Of a DNA stretch of 64,000 bases, positions 57,868 through 64,000 are shown in pieces. The notes below the pieces were generated by a model that saw only the letters and a list, made by a program, of their open reading frames with translations, did no database searches and was not told the origin of the DNA. The stretch covers positions 279,013 through 343,012 of the forward strand of contig NZ_PVZF01000005.1 in NCBI RefSeq assembly GCF_003002055.1, given 5' to 3'. The translations under genes and the position numbers were made by a program. This DNA comes from Kineococcus rhizosphaerae. Its GTDB lineage: Bacteria; Actinomycetota; Actinomycetes; Actinomycetales; Kineococcaceae. Positions within the stretch are counted from its first letter, which is position 1. The number at the start of each line of letters is the position of its first letter.

Positions 57868-58359
57868 ATGAGCGAAACCACCAAGACCACCACCCCGGGC
57901 ACGGGTACCAACACCGGTGTGGCGTTGAAGTCCGGCCCGCTGGTCTCCAACCAGGGCACCACCTCCATCGCCGACACCGTGGTCTCCAAGATCGCCGGGA
58001 TCGCGGCCAAGGACGTCTCCGGTGTCCACGCCCTGGGCGGCAGCGCCTCGCGCGCTGTCGGCGCCTTGCGCGAACGCATCCCCGGTGGCCGGGTCAACCA
58101 CTCCCAGGGCGTGTCGGTGGAGGTCGGGGAGAGCCAGGCCGCGGTCGACGTCAACCTCATCGCCGAGTACGGCGTGGCCATCGCCGACCTGGCCTCCAGC
58201 GTGCGGCGCAACATCATCGCCTCGGTGGAGCGGATGACCGGCCTGCAGGTCACCGAGGTCAACATCTCCGTCGACGACATCCACCTGCCCGAGGACGACG
58301 AGAGGGACGACGACGGCAGGGGCGACGCTTCCGCAGCGCGCACCGTCCGCGTCCAGTGA
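57868..58359 (+). CDS. Asp23/Gls24-family envelope stress protein
   Basis: A 163-aa protein. A Thr/Gly-rich leader (1-30) is followed by the Asp23 domain (about 30-145: TSIADTVVSKIAGIAAKDVSGVHAL, VDVNLIAEYGVAIADLASSVRRNII, VERMTGLQVTEVNISVDDIHLP), a textbook match. Family members form a cytosolic network at the membrane with AmaP. It is the first gene of the operon; the ATG has a TGGAG Shine-Dalgarno and its stop shares one base with the next start (TGATG). Confidence 0.93.
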   Translation: MSETTKTTTPGTGTNTGVALKSGPLVSNQGTTSIADTVVSKIAGIAAKDVSGVHALGGSASRAVGALRERIPGGRVNHSQGVSVEVGESQAAVDVNLIAEYGVAIADLASSVRRNIIASVERMTGLQVTEVNISVDDIHLPEDDERDDDGRGDASAARTVRVQ

Positions 58360-58811
58360 TGCTCGACCCCCGCACCACCGACGCCACGGACACCACCGAC
58401 GCCACCGACGCCACCGACGCCACCGACGCCACCGACACCACGTCGGCTCCCGGACCCGCTGTCCCCGCGGGACCCGTCGCGGCGGGTGCCGGGGCGGATG
58501 GAGCAGGGGGTCGGACCCCGGTACCGCCGCGCAGCGACGACACCGCCACGACCGCCGACGAGGTGGCGGCGCTGGTGCTGGCGGTGCCGGGAGTGGTCAG
58601 CCTGCACCCGGGCCGGTTCGGGGAGGTCGCCACCTACCTGCCCGGCCGACGGGTGGCCGGGGTGAAGCTGAACGAGCACGTGGCCGAGGTGCACGTCGTC
58701 CTGGCCCACGGCGAAGCCATCCAGGCTGCGGCCCAAGCCATCCACGCCGTGGTCGCTGCTGTCGTGCAGGTCCCGGTGCAGGTCTTCGTCGAGGATCTCG
58801 CCACCGCGTGA
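58359..58811 (+). CDS. Asp23-like protein with (Asp-Ala-Thr)n leader
   Basis: A 150-aa protein. Residues 8-28 are seven DAT/DTT repeats encoded by a 9-bp tandem repeat. A Pro/Gly/Ala-rich stretch follows, then an Asp23-type domain (about 70-150: LVLAVPGVVSLHPGRFGEVATYLPGRRVAGVKL, QVPVQVFVEDL). It probably partners with the preceding protein, to which it is coupled by TGATG. The repeat makes this gene prone to length change. Confidence 0.75.
   Translation: MLDPRTTDATDTTDATDATDATDATDTTSAPGPAVPAGPVAAGAGADGAGGRTPVPPRSDDTATTADEVAALVLAVPGVVSLHPGRFGEVATYLPGRRVAGVKLNEHVAEVHVVLAHGEAIQAAAQAIHAVVAAVVQVPVQVFVEDLATA
58380..58442 (+). repeat. 9-bp tandem repeat inside the Asp23-like gene
   Basis: Seven 9-bp units encode DAT or DTT; four consecutive units (58398-58433) are exactly GACGCCACC. 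Being a multiple of three, copy changes keep the frame. Confidence 0.85.
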
Positions 58812-58881
58812 GGGCAACCCCCCGAGGTTCTCCCCCACCCGTCCACGAGCACCCGCACCGAGCCCGCACGTCGTCTCCGTG

Positions 58882-58911
58882 AGCACCCCGCGGGTCCACC
58901 CGCGCGGTGCT
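58882..58911 (+). terminator. Hairpin inside the Asp23 operon
   Basis: A 14-bp stem with one C-C mismatch (58882-58895 with 58898-58911, outer arm AGCACC/GGTGCT, inner CGCGGGT/ACCCGCG) and a tiny loop lies 71 bp past the Asp23-like stop. It may end transcription partially or shield the mRNA before the DUF2273-like gene. Confidence 0.55.
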
Positions 58912-59032
58912 GCGCCGGCCAAGACGCAGCAGCGCAGCGGGGTTCGTGGACACCGTGGCGCGATCGCCGTGATCGACCGCACCGCGGTCCCACCCCGCCC
59001 ACCCGACGTCCCCCCATCCTCAGGGAGTTCCC

Positions 59033-59212
59033 GTGTCCTCCTCCACCGCCGGCGTCTTCGCCGGCCTGTTCCTGGCCCTCATCGCCGGCACCGCTGGTTT
59101 CGGCTGGTTCGTCTTGGCGCTGCTGTTCGCCGCCGTCGGGTACGTCCTCGGGGCCCACCTCGAGGGCAAGATCGACCTCACCGCCCTCCTGCCCGGTCGC
59201 AGCCGTGGCTGA
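59033..59212 (+). CDS. DUF2273-like small membrane protein
   Basis: A 59-aa protein starting at GTG with GGGAG seven bases upstream. It has two hydrophobic helices (GVFAGLFLALIAGTAGFGWFVLALLFAAVGYVLGAHL in two halves) and a short tail GKIDLTALLPGRSRG. This is the size and topology of DUF2273 proteins that sit beside Asp23 and AmaP genes and likely form part of the membrane anchor. It overlaps the next start by eight bases. Confidence 0.8.
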   Translation: MSSSTAGVFAGLFLALIAGTAGFGWFVLALLFAAVGYVLGAHLEGKIDLTALLPGRSRG

Positions 59213-59645
59213 GACCACCCCCCGGGAAACCGTCGCACACGACGCGTCCGCACCCGCAGCGCCAGCCGACGCCGGATCCCGCGGTGAGCTGCACCTGAGC
59301 GAACGCGCCGTGCAACGCCTGACCACCGCCGCCGCCCGCGAGGTCGACGGGGTCGCCGCCGCCGCCGACAGCAGCGGCAGCCTGGGCGCCCTGGGCAGTG
59401 CGCTGGGACGGGACTACCCCCGGGTGGACTGCGAGGTCGCCGGCAACCGGGTCCGCGCCAGCGTCCAGATCGCCACCGTGTGGCCGTACCCCGCCGCCCA
59501 GGTCGCGGCAGCCGTCAGGGACCACGTGCGGGACCGGCTCGCGGAGCTGGCCGACCTGCACGCCGACGCCGTGCACGTCAGCGTCGAGAAAGTCGTCCGC
59601 GCCAGCTCCACCGCCAGCACCTCGACTCGGAGGCGGGTCCAGTGA
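59205..59645 (+). CDS. Asp23/Gls24-family protein
   Basis: A 146-aa protein. The Asp23 domain is at about 28-130 (LHLSERAVQRLTTAAAREVDGVAAAA, VRASVQIATVWPYPAAQVAAAVRDHVRDRLAELA). It lacks the VxVEYGxxI pattern and instead has VQIATVWPYP, the divergent type usually followed by DUF6286 genes. It starts at a GTG inside the previous gene and ends with a GTGA overlap to the next, so it is tightly coupled. Confidence 0.85.
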   Translation: MAETTPRETVAHDASAPAAPADAGSRGELHLSERAVQRLTTAAAREVDGVAAAADSSGSLGALGSALGRDYPRVDCEVAGNRVRASVQIATVWPYPAAQVAAAVRDHVRDRLAELADLHADAVHVSVEKVVRASSTASTSTRRRVQ

Positions 59646-60286
59646 CCACCACCCCCACCAACTCCCCGTCCAGGGGTCGGGCACCGATGCCGGCGGCGTC
59701 CCAGCGGACCGGCACCGGGCACATCGGCTGGATCGGCCCCGTGCTGGCCGTCCTGCTCCTGGCTCTGGCCGCAGTGCTGATCCACGAAGCACTGCTGGCC
59801 GCCGGCGCCTTCGCCAGCACCTCCTGGCTGGCCTGGACGGTGCAGTCCCTGCGGGGCTTCGCCCCCACCGCCTGGCTCATCCCCGTCGGGATCGTGTTGG
59901 CCTTGATCGGGGTGTGGCTGCTGGTCACCGCGCTTCGCCCCCGTACCCGCAACACCTTGCCGCTGACGTCCCGGACCGGGGTTTTCCTGCACACCCGCGA
60001 CGTGGCCCGGCTGGCTTCTGGAGCCGCCCGTGACGTCGACGGCGTCCTGAGCGCTGCCTCCACCAGCACCCGCCGCGCCATCAGCGTCACCATCACCGCA
60101 ACCGGCGACAGCACCGGTCAGATGACGCACCAGGTCCAGGCGGCCGTCGCCCGGGCCGTCGGTGCGCTGGCCAGCCCCCCGCGGGTCAAGGTCCGCACCC
60201 GCACCACCGGCACCAGCACCGGGAGCAGCTCCGACACCGCTGCTGACACCGGCGCTGGGACCACCCTCGGAGGAGAGCACCGATGA
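59642..60286 (+). CDS. DUF6286-like membrane protein
   Basis: A 214-aa protein. Two transmembrane helices (about 28-50, GWIGPVLAVLLLALAAVLI, and about 78-100, AWLIPVGIVLALIGVWLLV) precede a soluble domain (about 110-195: TRDVARLASGAARDVDGVLSA, VTITATGDSTGQMTHQVQAAV) that resembles the Asp23-like fold. This is the DUF6286 layout. It likely anchors the cytosolic Asp23 proteins. It is joined to both neighbours by four-base overlaps. Confidence 0.8.
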   Translation: MTTTPTNSPSRGRAPMPAASQRTGTGHIGWIGPVLAVLLLALAAVLIHEALLAAGAFASTSWLAWTVQSLRGFAPTAWLIPVGIVLALIGVWLLVTALRPRTRNTLPLTSRTGVFLHTRDVARLASGAARDVDGVLSAASTSTRRAISVTITATGDSTGQMTHQVQAAVARAVGALASPPRVKVRTRTTGTSTGSSSDTAADTGAGTTLGGEHR

Positions 60287-60864
60287 GCCGTTCCGTCCTG
60301 GGCCTGGACCGCGTCCTGGCCGTCCTGGCCGCACTCCTGCTCATCGTCGCCGGAGCCGCGACCGCGGCCTGGGGAGCCGGTGAACTGGACCGGGTGTGGG
60401 CCGCGTCCCCGCAGCGACTGAACCTGCAGACCGCCTCCGACGTGCTCGCCACCGCCTGGTGGCCGTGGGTCGCGGGCCTGGTCGGCGTCGTGCTGGCGGT
60501 GCTGGCGGTGTGGTGGCTGCTGGCGCACATCCCCCGCCGTGGAGTCCCCAGCCTGCCGCTGCCGGGTACCGCCCGCACCGGCCGGCTGAGCATCGCCCCC
60601 GACGCACCCGTCGAGGTCGCCGCCGACGTCCTGGCCGAGACCCCCGGCATCCGCTCCGCGCGCGGTCGGGTGCTGCGTGATCGCGGCCGTCTGGTCGTGG
60701 CCCTGGACGCCACCGTCGAACCGGACGCCGACCTCCTCGACGTGGTCGCCGCTACCGACACCGTCAGCGCTCAACTGGCCGAGGTCCTGGGCCGTGACGA
60801 TGCCCGTGCACGGGTCCGGCTGCGGGTGGCACGCCACGCCCGTCACCAGACCCGCGTCCACTGA
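60283..60864 (+). CDS. AmaP-like alkaline-shock membrane anchor
   Basis: A 193-aa protein with two helices (about 8-30 and 60-83) separated by a loop, then a soluble domain (about 95-190: LSIAPDAPVEVAADVLAETPGIRSARGRVLRDRGRLVVAL). Topology and operon place match AmaP anchors of Asp23. The ATG overlaps the preceding stop (ATGA). It is the last gene of the operon. Confidence 0.8.
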   Translation: MSRSVLGLDRVLAVLAALLLIVAGAATAAWGAGELDRVWAASPQRLNLQTASDVLATAWWPWVAGLVGVVLAVLAVWWLLAHIPRRGVPSLPLPGTARTGRLSIAPDAPVEVAADVLAETPGIRSARGRVLRDRGRLVVALDATVEPDADLLDVVAATDTVSAQLAEVLGRDDARARVRLRVARHARHQTRVH

Positions 60865-61310
60865 CACCTTCCCCACCCGCCATCCACGTCTCCACCTCCT
60901 CTGTCCTCGCCACCTGCGTCCCCGTCACCTGTGGCCACGGCCTCACGTCACGCAGCTGCTGGTTCGATCGTGTGCTGGACCGTCACCGGCAACTGGACTG
61001 AGCAGTTCTCGCACGAGGGCCACCCTCCTGAGCCTCGCGACGGGAGCCGCGAGGCTGGCCGCCGGTACCGGCCAGAACGCACCACCTGCCTCCTCAGGCG
61101 GACAGGGCCGGAGTCGGGCACGATCGAGTTGTCGGGTGCTCGCGCTCAGCAGGACGGATCCGTGCTTCCCCAGGATCCGGTGGGGCGGCGTTCGACAACG
61201 TGACGAGCAGTTGATCAGCACCACCGCTGTGTCTGTCCACGGGTCTTCGTCCCGGGCACTGCGCGAGGACGCGCCGCCCGGTGCTCCTCTGAACGCCCGC
61301 GAGGAGACCA
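60865..61310. other. 446-bp gap upstream of the desaturase
   Basis: No gene is supported. It holds a hairpin with a 9-bp perfect stem and 8-nt loop at 61031-61056 (arm AGCCTCGCG), a possible terminator of the Asp23 operon, and a spaced TTGTCG/CGACAA inverted pair (around 61129 and 61195) that may be regulatory for the desaturase. Confidence 0.5.
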
Positions 61311-62426
61311 GTGACGACCATGCCCCTGACGACGGCCACACCCATGACCGAGTCCGTGTCCGACCCGGTACAGCCGCCGCCCGTACGGGCGCGCCGCAGC
61401 ACCCCGTACGCGATGCTCACCGCAGCCGTGCAGGAGGCCGGCCTCATGCGGCGCCGGACCGGGCACTACTGGTGGCGCATCGTCTTCACGACCGTCGCGT
61501 TCCTCACCGTCGTCGCGGGAGCGTTCCTCCTTCGGGAGTCCTGGCTGGTGCTGCTGGTCGCTGCACCTCTCGCGCTGGTCCTCACCCAGTTCGCCTTCCT
61601 GGGCCACGACGGGGCGCACAAGCAGATCTTCGCCTCGCACCGCGGCAACGAGTGGGCGGCCCGGATCTTCGCGGCGCTGCTGACGGGACTGAGCTACGGC
61701 TGGTGGATGGGCAAGCACACCAAGCACCACCAGGCCCCCAACGCCCGCGGGATCGACACCGACATCGAGTCCGAGGTCGTCTCCTTCCACGCCGACGCCG
61801 CATCCGGTCGCCGGGGCGTCCTGCGCTGGGCCACCGCGAAGCAGGGCTACTGGTTCTACCCGCTGCTGCTGCTCGCCGGGCTCAACCTGCACGTCGACTC
61901 CACGAAGTCGCTGATCAGTGGCCGCCGCGCCAAGAAGCGCTGGATCGACGCCGCCTTCGTCCTCCTCCACTGGGGCGTCCACCTGGCCGCGCTCGTGCTG
62001 CTGCTCGGGCCGGCTCGCGGTGCCGCGTTCTTCGGCGTCCACATGGCCGCCTTCGGCCTCTCGATGGGCGGGGCCTTCGCGCCCAACCACGTCGGCATGC
62101 CGATCGTGGCGCGCGAGACCAAGGTCGACTTCATCCGTCGTCAGGTGCTGATGTCGCGCAGCATCTCCGGCGGTTGGTTCGTCGACCTGTTCATGGGTGG
62201 GCTGAACTTCCAGGTGGAGCACCACCTGTTCCCCGCGATGCCCCGACCCAACCTGCGCGCCGTGCAGCCGTTCGTGCGCCGCTTCTGCACCGAGCACGGC
62301 ATCGACTACACCGAGACCTCACTGCCGCAGGCCTTCAAGGACATCGTCACCTACCTGAACGACGTGGGTCTGGCCGCCCGCGACCCGTTCCGGTGTCCGC
62401 TCGTGTCGCAACTCCGCGCCGGCTGA
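61311..62426 (+). CDS. Membrane fatty-acid desaturase
   Basis: A 371-aa protein (GTG start with GAGGAG upstream; an ATG three codons later is possible). The three di-iron histidine boxes are complete: HDGAHK (HxxxH), HTKHH (HxxHH) and QVEHH (QxxHH). There are four membrane helices in two pairs. QVEHHLFPAMPRPNL is the signature of acyl-lipid desaturases (linoleoyl-CoA/delta-6 type). It introduces double bonds into acyl chains with electrons from a ferredoxin-like donor. No such donor is nearby. Its position after the envelope-stress operon suggests membrane remodelling, but that is inference. Confidence 0.92.
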   Translation: MTTMPLTTATPMTESVSDPVQPPPVRARRSTPYAMLTAAVQEAGLMRRRTGHYWWRIVFTTVAFLTVVAGAFLLRESWLVLLVAAPLALVLTQFAFLGHDGAHKQIFASHRGNEWAARIFAALLTGLSYGWWMGKHTKHHQAPNARGIDTDIESEVVSFHADAASGRRGVLRWATAKQGYWFYPLLLLAGLNLHVDSTKSLISGRRAKKRWIDAAFVLLHWGVHLAALVLLLGPARGAAFFGVHMAAFGLSMGGAFAPNHVGMPIVARETKVDFIRRQVLMSRSISGGWFVDLFMGGLNFQVEHHLFPAMPRPNLRAVQPFVRRFCTEHGIDYTETSLPQAFKDIVTYLNDVGLAARDPFRCPLVSQLRAG

Positions 62427-62587
62427 AGGATCCGAAGCAGGATTGCTGGCCGGGTGTGAGCCGCGTCCAGCAGCAGCACGGAGCACGTCTGTGATGGCTG
62501 CTCACTGACCGGGACCCGTCTGTGCACCGGAGGGTGCGCGGGCAGGACCCACCTCTTCCTCAGGTGCCGACAGACCATGAGTGACCT

Positions 62588-62612
62588 CACGGTCATCCAG
62601 CGATCAGCGTGA
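62588..62612 (+). repeat. Interspersed repeat copy
   Basis: CACGGTCATCCAGCG, one mismatch in the first 15 bases of the core, begins at 62588 and ends just before the 3' end of the minus-strand ORFan. Confidence 0.55.
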
Positions 62613-62903
62613 TCACCTGGACAGCAGCAGGTCCCGCACCCGACGCCACGCTGCGGTCTCCTCTGGACGCCACCCCATCCGCTGAAGGCCGTCGAACAGG
62701 AGCCCGGCCTCAGCGACGGCATCTCGATCCAGCTGCCCTCCCGCGATGACGGTCTGCACGCAGCCCGCCACCGTGCTCGCCGCCCCCTGCAGCTCCATCC
62801 GCTTCTCCCACTCATCGGCGGGAGCCTGGTCATCGGGCTGGGTCGAGGCCGCGTCAGCAGCATCCAGGGCCGCCTGCAGTTCGACGTCGGGGTGACCTGC
62901 CAT
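62613..62903 (-). CDS. Hypothetical helical protein
   Basis: A 96-aa protein starting at ATG, all alpha in appearance (DVELQAALDAADAAS, EWEKRMELQGAASTVAGCVQTV, EETAAWRRVRDLLLSR). No family is recognised. It is bounded immediately by copies of the interspersed repeat: one 3 bp or less past its stop and one 30 bp before its start. This matches the arrangement of ORFans at 51-52 kb. Confidence 0.65.
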   Translation of the reverse strand: MAGHPDVELQAALDAADAASTQPDDQAPADEWEKRMELQGAASTVAGCVQTVIAGGQLDRDAVAEAGLLFDGLQRMGWRPEETAAWRRVRDLLLSR

Positions 62904-62932
62904 CTCAGCAGTCTTGCGTCTTCACCGACCTC

Positions 62933-62956
62933 ACGGTCATCCCGCGGTGCGTGTGA
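62933..62956 (+). repeat. Interspersed repeat copy
   Basis: CACGGTCATCCCGCGGTG matches the core exactly, 30 bp upstream of the minus-strand ORFan and in the same orientation as all other copies. Confidence 0.7.
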
Positions 62957-63012
62957 CGGTGAAGTCACAGGAACGGCCTTCCAAGTCCAGATCGAGATGA
63001 CAGCCTGCATCA

Positions 63013-63840
63013 GTGAGTCCTTCCGGCAAGAGCCTGCAGCAACGCATGCACGAGGTCACGGCAGACCCTCTCGACCCCGATGACCAGAGGCGATGGGCTG
63101 ATGATCCAAGCCCACGCATCCGTGCCGGTCTCGCGCAGCGAAAAGACCTCCCCCAGCTCATCGCCGAACACCTCAGCCACGACCGTTCCGTGAGCGTCCG
63201 CCGCGCGCTAGCAGAGAACACCGCCTGCCCCGAAGCAGTCCTCATCAACCTCCTCGCAGACCGAAACTGGGATGTGCGCCACGCGGCCGCCACCAGCACC
63301 TCTGCCACCGCACGAGTGCACCAGGCAGCCATCAACGATGCCCCCAACGACGTGGGCCGCAACGTCGCCCAGCTCGGCGATCAGCTCTCCGAAGCGACGA
63401 TCGAGCTGATCATCGGCCACCCGGCGGTCGTGCTCCGAGCCGACCTCGCCGAGACAACTCTGGACCCAGTCGTGCTGCAGCGTTTGTCCTCAGACACCAG
63501 CCCTCGCGTCCGGGCATCGGCCGCCGCCAACGCCGGCACCGCCCGCTTCTTCCAGAAGACGACGCTGCTGCCCGTGGTCGACACCGTGTTGGAGCAGCTG
63601 TCTCAAGACTCCCGCTCTGAGGTCAGAGCGGTCGTGGCCGAGTCCGAAGACTTGCCGGTAGAGGCTGTCAGGCGCCTCGCCCAGGATTCTTCAGCCGTCG
63701 TCCGCTGGTGGACGCTGGTCCACCACGCCGAGGACGAGGTCATCGCCCGGCAGCTTCTGGATGACAGCGACCCCACCAACGCCACTCAAGCGGCTGCGAA
63801 CCTCAAGTCCCTTCGGCCGCCCCGTCAACGAGCCGACTGA
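63013..63840 (+). CDS. Leucine-rich-repeat-variant (LRV/HEAT-like) protein
   Basis: A 275-aa protein from a GTG. It has about eight repeats of roughly 22-25 residues of the LRV type (DPSPRIRAGLAQRKDLP, DRSVSVRRALAENTACPEAV, DRNWDVRHAAATSTS, DTSPRVRASAAANAG, DSRSEVRAVVAESEDLPVEAV). It is a solenoid scaffold with no enzymatic motif. It ends in a strong hairpin. Codon use is looser than in the left half of the window, in line with an accessory gene. Confidence 0.8.
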   Translation: MSPSGKSLQQRMHEVTADPLDPDDQRRWADDPSPRIRAGLAQRKDLPQLIAEHLSHDRSVSVRRALAENTACPEAVLINLLADRNWDVRHAAATSTSATARVHQAAINDAPNDVGRNVAQLGDQLSEATIELIIGHPAVVLRADLAETTLDPVVLQRLSSDTSPRVRASAAANAGTARFFQKTTLLPVVDTVLEQLSQDSRSEVRAVVAESEDLPVEAVRRLAQDSSAVVRWWTLVHHAEDEVIARQLLDDSDPTNATQAAANLKSLRPPRQRAD

Positions 63841-63874
63841 CTGATGACCGCTGCGGTTCGCGGTCATCAGTCAG
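63837..63874 (+). terminator. Terminator of the LRV gene
   Basis: A perfect 15-bp stem (CTGACTGATGACCGC at 63837-63851 with its complement at 63860-63874) and an 8-nt loop overlap the stop codon. The right arm includes GGTCATC, also part of the interspersed repeat core. Confidence 0.7.
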
Positions 63875-63958
63875 ACATCGCGCGGTCTTGCTGAGATCCG
63901 CATTGGGTCAAGTCCACTGAGGTGGTGTACGACGTTCGCTGCGTGATGCTCCGTGTGG

Positions 63959-64000
63959 TCAGGCCGTCAAGGCCTGCATCGTGATGTCGGAGTTCACCTC
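63959..64000 (-). CDS. C-terminal end of an unidentified gene (cut by the right edge)
   Basis: The last 14 codons of a minus-strand frame read EVNSDITMQALTA then TGA. Every sense codon ends in G or C, the coding bias of this genome. The preceding 85 bp (63875-63958) hold no gene; GTCAAGTCCACTGAGGTGG at about 63907 looks like the end of an actinobacterial IS256-type element as I recall them, so this could be a transposase. That is uncertain. Confidence 0.35.
   Translation of the reverse strand, partial: EVNSDITMQALTA

Overview
The window is very GC-rich DNA (strong G/C bias at third codon positions, many GTG starts, four-base ATGA/GTGA gene overlaps) from an actinobacterium. Gene content (kdpFABC-kdpDE, glpFKD, RecBCD rather than AddAB/AdnAB, an Asp23/Gls24 cluster with its own ECF sigma factor, SpoIIE-type phosphatases) and the feel of the proteins suggest a Kineococcus-like member of the Kineosporiaceae. 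That placement is an inference from memory, not a database result. I saw no rRNA, tRNA, CRISPR array or complete insertion sequence.

Layout. 1-7.7 kb: the 5' end of a large APC permease, an MFS transporter, a SWIM zinc-finger/DUF6493-like two-gene operon, a GNAT acetyltransferase and two overlapping PAP2 phosphatases. 7.9-15.7 kb: a complete potassium-uptake operon on the minus strand (27-aa microprotein, kdpF, kdpA, kdpB, kdpC, kdpD, kdpE), tightly coupled, preceded by a five-copy ~11-bp direct-repeat array that looks like a KdpE operator. Two copies of the same repeat lie upstream of the APC permease at the left edge. 15.9-24.1 kb: a 20-codon ORF, an aldo/keto reductase divergent from an HTH regulator with a clear palindrome between them, an SNF2 helicase coupled to a second SWIM protein, a glutamine amidotransferase, a small membrane protein and a secreted CARDB protein. 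24.2-28.6 kb: the glycerol operon glpF-glpK-glpD (minus) with strong hairpins and a candidate operator. 28.7-34.2 kb: a degenerate EAL/GGDEF protein, an MFS transporter, an SDR and a GAF-SpoIIE-ATPase phosphatase. 34.3-50.4 kb: an ADHAP-synthase-like flavoprotein, aroQ, tag, a type II NADH dehydrogenase, a stand-alone TOPRIM-like protein, recC-recB-recD, an LLM-type monooxygenase and a ThrE-type exporter.

50.4-64 kb is accessory in character: ORFan minus-strand genes with looser codon bias, longer gaps and a short interspersed repeat (core CACGGTCATCCCGCGGTG, about eight copies, always in the same orientation) that sits on both sides of several ORFans. Inside this region is a stress-type module: a PAS-GAF-SpoIIE phosphatase, an Asp23-like protein and an ECF sigma factor on one side, and an operon of Asp23/Gls24 proteins with a DUF2273-like membrane protein, DUF6286-like and AmaP-like membrane anchors and then a fatty-acid desaturase on the other. 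A leucine-rich-repeat-variant protein follows, and the window ends in the last codons of an unidentified minus-strand gene.

How the parts may work together: KdpD senses low K+ or osmotic stress and KdpE probably activates both kdpFABC and, by shared boxes, the APC permease. glpFKD imports and oxidises glycerol. RecBCD repairs double-strand breaks. The Asp23/ECF/SpoIIE/desaturase block is plausibly an envelope-stress module, but that grouping rests on proximity only.
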